DNA of 64,000 nucleotides from the NCBI GenBank assembly GCA_964345215.1, contig CAYFQH010000002.1, positions 1-64,000 of the forward strand. Reading direction: 5' to 3'. Below, piece by piece: positions 1 to 9,376 of this stretch. The stretch is from CAYFQH01 sp964345215 (GTDB taxonomy: Bacteria > Bacillota > Clostridia > Christensenellales > Aristaeellaceae). Position 1 is the stretch's first letter. The number at the start of each line of letters is the position of its first letter. A model generated the notes under the pieces. That model saw only the letters and a list, made by a program, of their open reading frames with translations. It was not told the origin of the DNA and made no database searches. Position numbers and translations under genes: made by a program.

Positions 1-1021
1 CCCGGTGCATTTCCCAGGTGCGAATTTGTACTTCAAAGGGGAAGGGCATTTTGCGCCCCCCGATAACCGTTGTATGAAGGCTTTGGTACATGTTGGCCTT
101 GGGCAGGGAAATATAGTCCTTAAACCGGCCGGGAACTTGGTTCCACAGGGTATGCACAATGCCCAGCACAGCATAACAATCCTGCACTGTGTCTACCAAA
201 ATGCGAATGGCAATAAGGTCGTATATTTGGTCAAAGGGCTTATTTTGAATAACCATTTTACGGTAAATACTGTACAGGTGCTTGGGCCTTCCGTCAATAT
301 CGTAATGGATTTTTTGCTCATCCAATTTATCGCTTAACTCTTCAATTACCAGGCGAATGTTCTCTTCCCGCTCAGCCCGTTTCATGCCTACTTTGCGTAC
401 CACATCCTGATAGCCCATAGGGTCAATATAGCGCAGAGCCAAGTCCTCCAGCTCTTGTTTAATGGCAAATACCCCTAATCGATGGGCCAAGGGGGCATAA
501 ATATCCAGGGTTTCCCGGGCAATGGCTACTTGCCTGTCCGGTGCTTGAAATTTAAGGGTGCGCATGTTGTGGAGCCGGTCGGCCAATTTAATTAAAACCA
601 CCCGTATATCCTTTGACATGGCAAAAATCATTTTGCGCAGGCTTTCAGCCTGCTGTTCTTCTCGGTCAATATAATCCAGGCGCTTTAACTTGGTCACCCC
701 GTCGACCAACTGGGCAACCTCATCACCAAACTCCCGCTGTATATCATCTAATCCAATATCATCACAGTCTTCTACCGTATCATGTAACAATCCCGCCGCA
801 ATGGTGGGCGGGTCCAGCATCAGTTCAACCAAAATGCTGGCTACAAAAACGGGATGCATAAAATAAGGTTCGCCGCTTTTGCGCATTTGCCCTTCATGGG
901 CCTTTTGGGCGTAAGCATAGGCTTTTTCAACCAGCTGATATCCATCGCCCGGGTAGTATTTTTGAACTCTGGCAATCATTTGTTCCAGGGTCATGGCATC
1001 GTAATTATTATAAGCAGCCAC
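1..1021 (-). CDS. relA: Bifunctional (p)ppGpp synthetase/hydrolase Rel, 5' part only
   Basis: Translating the minus strand gives about 340 residues of a Rel/SpoT protein; the rest lies beyond the window. The HD hydrolase domain is near the N-terminus (AGLLHDTVEDC, about residues 70-80, and a later LADRLHNMRTL). The synthetase domain follows, with the GRPKHLYSIYRKM segment and YDLIAIRI. The family makes and degrades the stringent-response alarmone (p)ppGpp in the cytoplasm; both domains look intact here. Start choice: an ATG at 1027 sits only 1 nt after the GGAGGG ribosome binding site, whereas a GTG at 1021 has 7 nt spacing, so GTG is preferred. It lies about 20 nt downstream of recJ on the same strand and is probably co-transcribed. 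Missing C-terminal TGS/ACT domains reflect the window edge only. Confidence 0.93.
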   Translation of the reverse strand, partial: MAAYNNYDAMTLEQMIARVQKYYPGDGYQLVEKAYAYAQKAHEGQMRKSGEPYFMHPVFVASILVELMLDPPTIAAGLLHDTVEDCDDIGLDDIQREFGDEVAQLVDGVTKLKRLDYIDREEQQAESLRKMIFAMSKDIRVVLIKLADRLHNMRTLKFQAPDRQVAIARETLDIYAPLAHRLGVFAIKQELEDLALRYIDPMGYQDVVRKVGMKRAEREENIRLVIEELSDKLDEQKIHYDIDGRPKHLYSIYRKMVIQNKPFDQIYDLIAIRILVDTVQDCYAVLGIVHTLWNQVPGRFKDYISLPKANMYQSLHTTVIGGRKMPFPFEVQIRTWEMHR

Positions 1022-1040
1022 ATGCATCCCTCCTTTTCAT

Positions 1041-3413
1041 TTAAATTTTTTTATTGATATGATCCCTTGCTTTTCTTAGCCCCCCAAGGAAGGGCCCATC
1101 CCCAATGTTACAAGGGGCAGGGGGTAAAAGGGTATACGTGAATGGAGCTGGCTGCCAACAAAGTAGCTTCACTTGGCTAAGACTGATAAGCCCCACCAGG
1201 GTTTGGCCAGGGCTAAGGCCGGCCTTTTGCCCAAGAAGTTGTAAAGAGGCTACCGGCTCCCTTCGTAAAACCCGGTACAAGCCCCGCAGGGGCTCATCCT
1301 CAACCGCCAGGGCGTTTAACATTTTCCTCAAAGGTTGCTGCTCGTTTACCGTATATATTTTTGCCCTTGGGCAGCGGGCATGAATGGTTTTAAGTTCTTG
1401 CGGGCATAGGGGCCCATCCAGCAGTACAATTTGCTGCCACCAGTTATTTAGTAAGTTTACTTTGGGTGCCGTTAACAGGGTATGGTAACCCTTCTTTTGC
1501 TTTACTGTGTGAACTGCGATGTCTACTTTGCCCTCTGCCAGCTCATAAGCATCCTGGGCCCTTTGTGCGGTTCTGGCTAAAAGCAGAGTTCCCTGGCTTC
1601 CCTTTAATAAAGTAAGGAAGTCCCTTCTCCAATCGGCAAAAGGATGCGCTTTTGGAGCAGGGCCTCTCTTATTATTATTCGACAAAAGACCCTGGAAATC
1701 CTCTATTAAGCCCTGTTCTAAGGTAAAGGAATTGATAAAATGGTCGGGTAATTTTTCGTACAAAGGCTGAAGGGCTTTAACCAAGCACTGAGGTGTTACC
1801 CGTCCCTGAAATTCGTTTAGCTGGGGTACAAATAAAGCCTGTACTTTACCAGACAACAAGGGTGCCATGTCTCCCTGGCGAAAAGCAATGCCCTCCCGCA
1901 CCTGCTGCCCCTTTGAAAAAACAACTTTCAGGTGTTCCCCTTCTTTTCCAATGCGTCTGGCCTCCTGTACAAAACTGTCTTCCAGCAAAAACACGGGCTC
2001 CGGGTTGCCATAACCTGTAGGCTGAAAGGTTTTAAGGGCAGTAACTGTTTCCAAGGTAACCTGCTCTAGGTCAAGGGCCATATCATACTCCTTTACGGGT
2101 ATAAAACTGTCTTCCTCCGCCTGGTCCTTTACCGCCTGGTCAAAGGCCAAAACAAAGGCCGGCAAGTTTTCCTTTGGCATCGATAGGCCTGCCGCCTGCT
2201 CATGCCCTCCAAAGCGGGTAAACAGATGGCTGCAGCTTAAAAGAGCCTGGTAAATATTGATGCCGGGAATCGACCGGGCGCTGCCCACCAGCTCCCCCTC
2301 CTGATTGCTTAAGACCACCGTTGGATAAGCATACTTTTCAACCAGGCGGCTGGCAACCAAGCCGACTACCCCGCTATTCCACCCTTCCCCTGCCACCACA
2401 AGGCTGCGCAGGGTGGATAGGTCCATGTTTTCAACCACTTCCAAGGCCTGGCTTAGCATTTGCTTTTCAATCTCCTGGCGCCTGCCATTCTCCTGGTGGA
2501 GATACAGCGCCGTTTCAAGGGCCAAGGCCTCATCCCCGGTAGTAAAAAGAGTAACCCCTTTGGTGGCATCAGCCAGGCGCCCGGCCGCATTTAAGCGGGG
2601 AGCCAACGTAAAAGCAACCTGGGAGGCTCTTACAGGGCCCGGTTTTAAGCCTGCTGCCTCTTTGAGCTTTTGAATGCCAAGGCGTTTAGGGCTTTCCATG
2701 GCCTTAAGCCCATAGTGCACCAGCACCCTGTTTTCTTCAACTAGGGGCACTAAATCTGCCACGGTGGCCAGGGCAATTAAGTCAAGCTTTGTTTGAAAAA
2801 GCGCCTCCCCGCCAAGGGCCTGGGCCAGTTTTCCCGCCACCCCCGCCCCGCATAGTTTGCCAAAGGGGTAGGGAGAAATAAGTGGGTTTAAAACGGCCAG
2901 GGCCACAACAGGCTCTTGAGGCAATTGATGGTGGTCGGTTACAATCACGTCCAGGCCCAAATCCATGGCCAGCTTTACTTCATTGTGGGCATTAATACCA
3001 CAGTCAACCGTAACCATCAAATCATATTCACCGGCCAGTTTTTGTACGGCTTTTGAGTTTAAGCCATAACCCTCTTCGTGGCGGCTGGGAATATAAAAAT
3101 CGGCCAAGGCCCCTAACTGCCAAAAGGTTTCCAACAAAATGGAAGTGGCGCACATGCCATCTACATCATAATCGCCGTAGATTACAATTTTTTCCCGGTT
3201 GGCAATGGCTTTTTGAATACGGGCCACGGCCTTATCCATATCCCTCATTAAAAAAGGATCATGAAGATGCTGAAGCTGGGGGTTTAAAAAGGCCTCCCCT
3301 TGTTCAAAGGTTGTTATTCCCCTTGATAAAAGCAGTTCCTCCTGCCAGGGCGGAAAGCTGCCCCCAAGGGATCGATCTATTTGTTCATTCTGTCTTTTTT
3401 TAAAGCGAAGCAA
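1041..3413 (-). CDS. recJ: Single-stranded-DNA-specific exonuclease RecJ
   Basis: This protein of about 790 aa has the DHH phosphoesterase core: DYDVDGM (about residues 80-86), then VTVDCG and TDHHQLP. The DHHA1 part carries FGGHEQAAGLSM. A C-terminal extension of roughly 250 residues beyond the OB-like region is usual for Firmicute RecJ. RecJ degrades single-stranded DNA 5' to 3' in recombination and mismatch repair. Start: a TTG at 3413 has an upstream GAGAGGAA at good spacing; an in-frame TTG at 3437 has no ribosome binding site. It lies between secD and relA on the minus strand. In many Clostridia the order is secD-secF-recJ-apt-relA; here secF and apt are absent. Confidence 0.93.
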   Translation of the reverse strand: MLRFKKRQNEQIDRSLGGSFPPWQEELLLSRGITTFEQGEAFLNPQLQHLHDPFLMRDMDKAVARIQKAIANREKIVIYGDYDVDGMCATSILLETFWQLGALADFYIPSRHEEGYGLNSKAVQKLAGEYDLMVTVDCGINAHNEVKLAMDLGLDVIVTDHHQLPQEPVVALAVLNPLISPYPFGKLCGAGVAGKLAQALGGEALFQTKLDLIALATVADLVPLVEENRVLVHYGLKAMESPKRLGIQKLKEAAGLKPGPVRASQVAFTLAPRLNAAGRLADATKGVTLFTTGDEALALETALYLHQENGRRQEIEKQMLSQALEVVENMDLSTLRSLVVAGEGWNSGVVGLVASRLVEKYAYPTVVLSNQEGELVGSARSIPGINIYQALLSCSHLFTRFGGHEQAAGLSMPKENLPAFVLAFDQAVKDQAEEDSFIPVKEYDMALDLEQVTLETVTALKTFQPTGYGNPEPVFLLEDSFVQEARRIGKEGEHLKVVFSKGQQVREGIAFRQGDMAPLLSGKVQALFVPQLNEFQGRVTPQCLVKALQPLYEKLPDHFINSFTLEQGLIEDFQGLLSNNNKRGPAPKAHPFADWRRDFLTLLKGSQGTLLLARTAQRAQDAYELAEGKVDIAVHTVKQKKGYHTLLTAPKVNLLNNWWQQIVLLDGPLCPQELKTIHARCPRAKIYTVNEQQPLRKMLNALAVEDEPLRGLYRVLRREPVASLQLLGQKAGLSPGQTLVGLISLSQVKLLCWQPAPFTYTLLPPAPCNIGDGPFLGGLRKARDHINKKI

Positions 3414-3560
3414 TGGTATTTCCTCTCTTTTTAGCAAAGGGTTGCAGATCCTCGGCAGCCTTTATTTTGACTATAAAAACAACCGGAAAACATGTAAAAA
3501 TTATACCTTGTAAGGGGCCTTCTATGCAAATATTTTATAAAAAAAACAACTTTTTCGTAT

Positions 3561-3598
3561 AAAAACAGCCAAAAGGCCCCGGCAAAGCCAGGGCCTTT
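3561..3598 (-). terminator. Intrinsic terminator after secD
   Basis: Read on the minus strand, AAAGGCCCTGG pairs with CCGGGGCCTTT around a short loop, and a T-rich tract follows (GGCTGTTTTT). It lies about 15 nt beyond the secD stop and separates secD from recJ. The recJ-relA transcript would therefore need read-through or its own promoter, and I see no strong promoter in 3437-3560. Confidence 0.8.
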
Positions 3599-3612
3599 GA
3601 AAATTGCTTTAT

Positions 3613-4956
3613 TTATTTTACAGCCTTTTTGGCAGTAAACAGGGAAGGTTTATCCCCAACGAAGGTCGCCATTTTTTGAATAAAGCTTTTGGTCATCACC
3701 AAAGAAGAAATAAGGCTAATCAGAGCGCCTATAAGCAGAATATAGCCAAAACTCTTAAAAATAACGCCCTTTGCAATAATGGCAAAACCAAGGCCAATCA
3801 CCGCAGCTCCCAGGTTTGCTTTTAACACTAAGCCCCGACCCTTTTTAAAGCCGATGTTGGCAGAGCCTCTAATCCCCCGGCCCTGAACCATTTCGCCGCC
3901 CATATGGCACATCAGCACTGCAGCAGAAGACACCATTAATAAGGTGCCAATAGCAAGGGCAATAAAGGAGGGCAAAGAGAACTGAATGCCCGGAATAACC
4001 GCGAACAGGAAGAAAGTGATTAGCACATACATCCAAAGAGCCCAGCTGGCTGCCAAACCGGATAAACGGTAAACGACAAGCAGTGCCAGTACCATTAACC
4101 CCATCACAATGGCTCCCACCGTCAAAATGGTACCCAGGGCATTTTCACCCAGGGTAGGGGTAAAGGCCCCTGTTTCCCTTTGGGTTAAGGTGAGGGGCAG
4201 CTGCCCGGAGTCAATCTGAATGGCAATGTTGTTGGCTTCCTCGGCGGTAAAGCCCCCTTCAATCATCCCTTCTCCCTCGGTAATGGCTTGGTTCACCACG
4301 GGTTCCATTAAGGTTTTCCCGTCTAACTGAATGGCTATGGTTTCTCCGATGCTTTTTGTTGTCATCTCGCCAAAAAGCTTTTTGCCCTCGGAAGAGAGTT
4401 TAAAGTTAATGCCGTAGCCGTAGCTGGTACTGCTTTGCTGATAGGCAACGGCCTTGGCGGAGGTCACATCCTCCCCGCCCATGAACTCATTCCCCTGGGG
4501 GTCTAAAAACGCCAGCTTACCAGGTGCCGAAAGAAGGGTAAAAACACTTGCGCTGTTTGTGGTTTCGGGTATTTCAACGCGAATGGCCTCGTTGCCAATG
4601 GCTTTTACGTTACTGTCAGTATAGCCTCGGTTATTAAGGCGGCTTTTAACAACCTTTACCGTTTCTTTCATCAACTGGTCCATGCTGCCTTCGTCCCCCT
4701 CAGGCAGGGCTACTTCATACTCGGCAAAGGTGCCGCCATTTAAGTCGGTGCCCAGCATTAAGGCATCAGGCCAGTTTTGAGCGTTGGTGGTGGGTACCCA
4801 TGCCCGTAACTTGTACAGCCCCCCGCTAAAAGGAATGGGGCTGCCCAGGGTGCCCAGCAGGGTAAGACCAAGGGTAATCACCAACATTATGGCTAAAAAG
4901 ACGCCCGCCTTGGTTTTTGGGCTGGCTTTTTTTCTTGCTTTTTTTTGTATTTTCAT
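3613..4956 (-). CDS. secD: SecD-like protein-export subunit, apparently degenerate
   Basis: This 447-aa protein is recognisable as SecD. It has an N-terminal membrane segment, the LGTDLNGGTFAEYEV start of the P1 domain, VKSRLNNRGY, APGKLAFLDPQG and FTAEEANNIAIQIDSGQLPLTL, then a C-terminal block of membrane helices. SecD with SecF pulls substrates through SecYEG using the proton gradient. The usual TM4 motif (VDANV, with the essential Asp) reads VSSAAVLM here, near residue 340, and the usual DANLTT reads KANLGA. No secF lies beside it. Start ATG 4956 follows AAGGAG at 7 nt; an upstream ATG at 4974 lacks a site. It could be a SecD-derived protein that no longer couples to protons. The family call is firm; the function is uncertain. 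Confidence 0.85.
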   Translation of the reverse strand: MKIQKKARKKASPKTKAGVFLAIMLVITLGLTLLGTLGSPIPFSGGLYKLRAWVPTTNAQNWPDALMLGTDLNGGTFAEYEVALPEGDEGSMDQLMKETVKVVKSRLNNRGYTDSNVKAIGNEAIRVEIPETTNSASVFTLLSAPGKLAFLDPQGNEFMGGEDVTSAKAVAYQQSSTSYGYGINFKLSSEGKKLFGEMTTKSIGETIAIQLDGKTLMEPVVNQAITEGEGMIEGGFTAEEANNIAIQIDSGQLPLTLTQRETGAFTPTLGENALGTILTVGAIVMGLMVLALLVVYRLSGLAASWALWMYVLITFFLFAVIPGIQFSLPSFIALAIGTLLMVSSAAVLMCHMGGEMVQGRGIRGSANIGFKKGRGLVLKANLGAAVIGLGFAIIAKGVIFKSFGYILLIGALISLISSLVMTKSFIQKMATFVGDKPSLFTAKKAVK

Positions 4957-5017
4957 GTTATATCTCCTTATCATTCATATTTGATTAGCCTAAGCATCCT
5001 TACGGTTTAATCAAAAT

Positions 5018-5362
5018 CTATCCCGCTTTTTCCCCCAGGGCAAAGGCTTGGTAAACCATTTTAAAATAAGGCAGTTTTGCATTTACAGGGTTGCCGTTGG
5101 CATCCATCATCCTGTGCAGGCTATTCTCATATCTGTTTTCATTGCCGCAATGAGTATCTTGCCCCTTTTCGACCTTTTCCAAAAGCCTTTGTACCCCCAA
5201 AAACCTTTCTTCCCGGCCTGTTGCCGGCACAAGATATACAAGCTTTTGGGCCGCCTGGGGTTCCGTTAATATCTCCTTTGGCCCTACAATAAGCCGGGGA
5301 GTCCCCCAGAGAATGATTAAAAAAAGAAAGAACAGCAAAAAATATGATGGTTTTATTTTCAT
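5018..5362 (-). CDS. Small membrane-anchored or secreted protein, unknown
   Basis: This 114-aa ORF has a well-spaced AAAGGAGGG site before its ATG and a consensus promoter about 45 nt further upstream, so it is very likely real. The N-terminus is a hydrophobic segment (about residues 7-20) that would act as a signal anchor; the remainder is soluble and charged. I recognise no domain. It lies about 60 nt upstream of secD on the same strand, so the two may share a transcript. That suggests, but does not prove, a membrane or export role. Confidence 0.7.
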   Translation of the reverse strand: MKIKPSYFLLFFLFLIILWGTPRLIVGPKEILTEPQAAQKLVYLVPATGREERFLGVQRLLEKVEKGQDTHCGNENRYENSLHRMMDANGNPVNAKLPYFKMVYQAFALGEKAG

Positions 5363-5405
5363 ACTCGCCCTCCTTTTCCTTTTTTACTTTTGATGTCATA
5401 AGGCT

Positions 5406-5434
5406 ATTATACGAAAAGAGCCCTGCTCCGTCAA
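5406..5434 (-). promoter_or_regulatory. Sigma-A promoter for the 5362 gene and secD
   Basis: On the minus strand TTGACG is followed after exactly 17 nt by a perfect TATAAT. It directs transcription toward the small gene starting at 5362 and secD beyond. Confidence 0.75.
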
Positions 5435-5526
5435 TAAAAATCGGAAGCCTTCTTGCCCTAAGGAAATGCCTCACAAAAGGGCTGCTTTCTCATTATGCCG
5501 GCTTGCGCAGTGGGAGCCTAAACCTC

Positions 5527-6090
5527 CTATTTTGCTTCATCTATTTTTTGAGCAAACTGGTGGTTCAAAATTTTCCGTATGGCCTTTAAATAAGGAAATT
5601 CTTCCACTTCCTGGGTGCCGTAGGTAAAGTTCAGCTCGTACTCAATGGGAATCCAGGTGCTGATGTGGCTTTCACTGTGCTGAATGAGAACCTCCAGTTT
5701 ATCCAGGGCCTTATAAAATCGGGCCTCTTGGGTATCAAGGCCATTCATCTGGGCAAAAAGGGCGGTTAAGTCTTCCTGATAAGGGCTGGGCAGCCCTTGA
5801 AGCCAGGTTGCCACCGCCTGTCCTTCCGCCTGCTCGTCCTGGTCAGTTTTGTTAAAGGAGGGGATATCCCCTGTGAAAGCCTCCCCCATATCATGAAAAA
5901 GGCACATTTTCATCACCTGTTCCATGTTAATTTGGGGAAACTCATCCTGCAAAAAATAGGCCATCACGCACAGCCTAAAGGAATGTTCTGCTACGCTTTC
6001 GTGCCGGCCGCTGCTGGTCCAGCTATGGCGGGTATTGTTTTTTAATTTTTCCGCCTGGTGTAAAAGGTTTAAAAAGGCAATGTGTTCCAT
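5527..6090 (-). CDS. HD-domain phosphohydrolase, YfbR-like
   Basis: This 187-aa protein has the HD superfamily signature: ESVAEHSFRLCVMAYFL (first His), CLFHDMGEAFTGDIPSF (the HD pair) and ALDKLEVLIQH (late Asp). This layout matches the 5'-deoxynucleotidase YfbR and related HD hydrolases that remove phosphate from nucleotides using a divalent metal. The ATG follows GGAGGGCATC, a good site. The gene stands alone between the small membrane protein and an intergenic stretch. The exact substrate cannot be read from sequence. Confidence 0.85.
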   Translation of the reverse strand: MEHIAFLNLLHQAEKLKNNTRHSWTSSGRHESVAEHSFRLCVMAYFLQDEFPQINMEQVMKMCLFHDMGEAFTGDIPSFNKTDQDEQAEGQAVATWLQGLPSPYQEDLTALFAQMNGLDTQEARFYKALDKLEVLIQHSESHISTWIPIEYELNFTYGTQEVEEFPYLKAIRKILNHQFAQKIDEAK

Positions 6091-6535
6091 GATGCCCTCC
6101 TGTTTTTTTACAATATTTGATACCCTGTTTCAACAGGGGTTTTGAGCAGGGATAAGCAAAAGAGAATCCTTCTTTTATGATTATCCCCTTTGCTCCCTTA
6201 GCAACCGCCATGGCAAACCTCTTATTTGCAAACAAAGTATAAACCTTATTATACCATAAGAATACCTGTCATTTGGCAGCGCCTACAATCTTTTTTATCC
6301 TTGTTTTTTGAAGGAGGCATTCTGCAAGTCTGATACAATGGCTACATCCCCCTTTTTGAACATTAGCCCCTGAAAGCAAAAATTTGATTTAAATTTGCCC
6401 AGACAGTCGAGTTTTTATGTAAAATACGTTAAAATAAAGGGGACGGCCCTTAAAAGTATAAAAACCCTCATTAGTATGCCCTTTTCTTGTTGGCATTTGT
6501 ATTCCCATAACAAGCGTCATAAAAGGAGAATTTCC
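6091..6535. other. Intergenic stretch without a convincing gene
   Basis: These 445 bases separate the divergent HD hydrolase and NUDIX genes. An open frame extends upstream of the NUDIX start but has no ribosome binding site or family match. A small inverted repeat (CCCTGT/ACAGGG) lies near 6124-6140 and AT-rich promoter-like words near 6248-6253, none with a clean -35/-10 pair. Confidence 0.5.
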
Positions 6536-7075
6536 ATGGAAAAACGGGATTTGTATGACATGCACCAAATGAAACTAAACAAAACCAAATATCGAAATGA
6601 GCCCCTTTTGCCGGGGGAATATTTTTTGGCCGTGCACTTGTGCCTGTTTAACCATCAAGGGGATATGCTGATTCAAAAAAGGCAGCCCTCTAAAAAAAAT
6701 TGGCCCGGCCTGTGGGATCTTACTGCAGGGGGTGCGGTTGTTGCAGGCGACAGCAGCCAACAATCCATGGGCCGCGAACTGTACGAAGAACTTGGCCTTA
6801 AAAGGGACTTTACCGCCCTGCGCCCCTTTATAACCATTCCCTTTGAAAAAGGCTTTACCGATTATTATTTTTTAAAGGAGGAGCTTGACATAAGCTGCCT
6901 TGCCCTGCAGCAAGAAGAGGTAGAGAAGGTCATCTGGGCTAGTGAAGCCCACATCCTTGCCTTGATTGATAAAAAGCAGTTTGTCCCCTATCAAAAAAAT
7001 TTTATTCAACTCCTCTTTGCCATGTCCAAGGCCAATACCTTTCCCCTGCCACCAGGGGTGCTTGGTACCTATTAA
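6536..7075 (+). CDS. NUDIX hydrolase
   Basis: This 179-aa protein carries the NUDIX box GGAVVAGDSSQQSMGRELYEELGL, cut here as G-x5-D-x7-REL-x-EE-x-GL; the first Glu of the family pattern is Asp. NUDIX enzymes hydrolyse nucleoside diphosphates linked to another moiety. The layout (LCLFNHQGDMLIQKR, then WPGLWDLTAGG) resembles the IPP-isomerase-like and YfcD-type group. The start at 6536 follows AAAAGGAG at good spacing, so the longer open frame upstream is not used. It is 40 nt upstream of the LtaS-like gene on the same strand. Confidence 0.85.
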   Translation: MEKRDLYDMHQMKLNKTKYRNEPLLPGEYFLAVHLCLFNHQGDMLIQKRQPSKKNWPGLWDLTAGGAVVAGDSSQQSMGRELYEELGLKRDFTALRPFITIPFEKGFTDYYFLKEELDISCLALQQEEVEKVIWASEAHILALIDKKQFVPYQKNFIQLLFAMSKANTFPLPPGVLGTY

Positions 7076-7114
7076 AATAACCAATCCAGCAAATTGCACC
7101 AAAGGAGACCTTGA

Positions 7115-9232
7115 ATGAATAACCGAACCCGAGGAAAGATTGATCCCTTAAATAAATCCGTAAGAAGCCCCGTTGGCATAAAAAGCCTAACCGCCATAAG
7201 TGAAAACCGTAAAAGTGCTTATTATTTGCTGGGTACAGCCCTTGTTCAAACAAGCTATTTTGTATATTGTTTGCTGTTCAAAGGGGTTTTTGCTGGTTCT
7301 ATTTTACTCTCTCTTGTAATTACCCTTGCCCTGTTTACCCTTTTGCCAAAGGGCAATGAAAGCCCAAAAACCCTTTTGTTCGTAAAAAGCCCTCTATCAA
7401 AGGGCACCCTTGCTCTGGTCACCGGTTTGGGGCTCTTCCTTGCCTTCATGCTAAGCGAATCCTTAAATGCCCGAAGTGCCTTTTTAAGCCAGGTTCCCCG
7501 GCCTTTTTTTCACTATCTCAAAAGCCTCTTGGTGGCTTTGATTGTTTTAATGGGCATAAGCGCCTTATGCTACGCTGTTTTTAATAAAGCCGGGGTAAGC
7601 ATGGCCTTCACAGCCACCCTGTTGCTTCTTTTTTCTTTGATAAACCACTATATGCTGATTTTTAGAGACCGCAGCCTTTTGCCCCACGATTTTTATGGTG
7701 CTCAAACGGCCTTAAACGTACTAAAGGAGTACCATTTTATCTTTGCGCCTGTGGTACTGGCCAGCCTCCAAATTCTTGTTTGCTTTTGGATCTATGCTGT
7801 TGCCGTTGCCCCGGCTCTTGAACCTAAAACCCACAAGCCCTCTTTTAAAATCAGACTTACAGCTTTAGCCTTTGGTGCCCTTACCCTTATGGCTATTTTA
7901 TCAACAGCCTTTTGGTCTGTTTTAGGGCTGATACCCCAATCCTGGAGCCCCAACGAGGCCAGCACCACCAACACCTTTATGCTTAATTTTTTAGCCACCA
8001 TTCCGTATAGCCGTATCGTGGCTCCCGGGGAGTATGAGCAAGCAAAGGCCCTGTTAGAGAAAGAATATCCCTCCCAAAACCTCTTGGCTGCAAATGCCCA
8101 GCAGCTGCCAGATAAGGTTATTGTGGTGATGAATGAGGCTTTTACCGATTTTTCGATAGTAAAGGGTTTTGAAACCAACGTAGACCCTTTAGCTTTTTGG
8201 CACCAATTATCAAAAGATGACAAGGTGATACAAGGCAACCTCATTGTAAATGCCTTTGGGGGCGGTACAGCCCTAAGCGAATTTGAGGCCCTTACCGGTA
8301 CCCTGGGCACCCTTAGCGAAGGGATAAATGAAGGGGTTATGCAACGGCTGGTTCACCGCCCTGTTGCCGGCCTTCCTCAAAGCATGAAGGCCCTTGGATA
8401 TAAAACCATTGCCATGCACCCTTACACCCGATCGGGCTGGGGGCGGCCCACAGCCTACCCCCACATGGGTTTTGACCAGTACCTGAGCCTTGAAACCATG
8501 CCCTTTGGAAAAGAAGACATGGTACGCTCCTATGTAAGCGACCAGGCTTTTTATGAATATATGGTCAAAGTTATCGACCCCATACAAGAACCTGTTTTTT
8601 TATTTGCTGTGACCATGCAAAATCACGGAGGCTATACCTGGGAAGATCAAGTATACAATACAGGGCAGCTGCCGGTGGAAGACCAAGTGGACATCCTCTC
8701 TCCCCAAGGGCACTTTCCCCAGGCCCAGCAGTATTTAAACTTGCTTTATACTTCCGATCGAGCCTATGAGTGGCTGATTAATCATTACAGCCAAAGTAAG
8801 GAAAAAGTTGCCATTGTTTTATTTGGCGACCACTGGCCTGCTATGACCGATGGTTTTGAAGAGGCGTTAAAGGGCACAATAGCCAAGGAAGACTATGCTT
8901 TTATAAATCACACCGTACCCTATATGATCTGGTCAAACTATCCCTTGGAAGCCCCCGGGGTAAAAACAGACCTGTTGAGTGTAAATTATTTATCCCCCCT
9001 GATTAAAGAGGCTCTCTCCATCCCTTTTACAGGTTTTGACAATTACCTTTTAAACCTGGCAAACTGTTATCCGGTCCTCAGCGCCCAGGGCGCCATCGAT
9101 CAGGAAGGCAACGCAATTAAGCGTGAAGACATGGACAGCCTGCCCCTGGTGGATGATTATAAGGTGTTTCAATATAACAACCTAACGGGCAAAAAAGGCT
9201 ACATGAAAAACTTATATCTGTCAGCTGAATAA
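7115..9232 (+). CDS. LtaS-like sulfatase-fold phosphoglycerol transferase
   Basis: This 705-aa protein has several N-terminal membrane helices (about residues 35-270) and a large extracellular alkaline-phosphatase-fold domain. Motifs match the lipoteichoic acid synthase family: VIVVMNEAFTDFS (metal Glu), FGGGTALSEFEALTG with the candidate nucleophile Thr near residue 384, FAVTMQNHGGY near 500 and FGDHWP near 570. Family members transfer glycerol-phosphate from phosphatidylglycerol onto cell-surface polymers outside the membrane. The ATG follows AAAGGAG. It could instead modify another surface glycan, since the family is broad. Confidence 0.88.
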   Translation: MNNRTRGKIDPLNKSVRSPVGIKSLTAISENRKSAYYLLGTALVQTSYFVYCLLFKGVFAGSILLSLVITLALFTLLPKGNESPKTLLFVKSPLSKGTLALVTGLGLFLAFMLSESLNARSAFLSQVPRPFFHYLKSLLVALIVLMGISALCYAVFNKAGVSMAFTATLLLLFSLINHYMLIFRDRSLLPHDFYGAQTALNVLKEYHFIFAPVVLASLQILVCFWIYAVAVAPALEPKTHKPSFKIRLTALAFGALTLMAILSTAFWSVLGLIPQSWSPNEASTTNTFMLNFLATIPYSRIVAPGEYEQAKALLEKEYPSQNLLAANAQQLPDKVIVVMNEAFTDFSIVKGFETNVDPLAFWHQLSKDDKVIQGNLIVNAFGGGTALSEFEALTGTLGTLSEGINEGVMQRLVHRPVAGLPQSMKALGYKTIAMHPYTRSGWGRPTAYPHMGFDQYLSLETMPFGKEDMVRSYVSDQAFYEYMVKVIDPIQEPVFLFAVTMQNHGGYTWEDQVYNTGQLPVEDQVDILSPQGHFPQAQQYLNLLYTSDRAYEWLINHYSQSKEKVAIVLFGDHWPAMTDGFEEALKGTIAKEDYAFINHTVPYMIWSNYPLEAPGVKTDLLSVNYLSPLIKEALSIPFTGFDNYLLNLANCYPVLSAQGAIDQEGNAIKREDMDSLPLVDDYKVFQYNNLTGKKGYMKNLYLSAE

Positions 9233-9304
9233 CCCTTTTCCAATCCTCAAAAAAAGCTTCTATGCAGCCAATCATGAATTTTTTAAGAACTTTCCTTTCT
9301 TTTG

Positions 9305-9333
9305 GTGACGATTGGTTTTAAAACACGTATAAT
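9305..9333 (+). promoter_or_regulatory. Candidate promoter for the Ca2+-ATPase
   Basis: A perfect TATAAT at 9328-9333 lies 17 nt after GTGACG, a 4/6 match to the -35 consensus. Transcription would start about 35 nt before the ATPase ribosome binding site. Confidence 0.5.
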
Positions 9334-9376
9334 GTAATTTATAGTTGTATCAACAACCATTTAAGGAGGGTCTTTG

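Noticed and set aside
5..1057. Three plus-strand open frames under the Rel gene
   Set aside because: They are shadows of the minus-strand Rel coding sequence, with no ribosome binding sites or family match.
5139..5474. Alternative 111-aa minus-strand frame overlapping the small anchored protein
   Set aside because: No ribosome binding site at its start and it would run across the promoter; the 5018-5362 frame has both a site and a hydrophobic N-terminus.
6395..6535. N-terminal extension of the NUDIX protein
   Set aside because: No ribosome binding site, and an ideal AAAAGGAG precedes the 6536 ATG.
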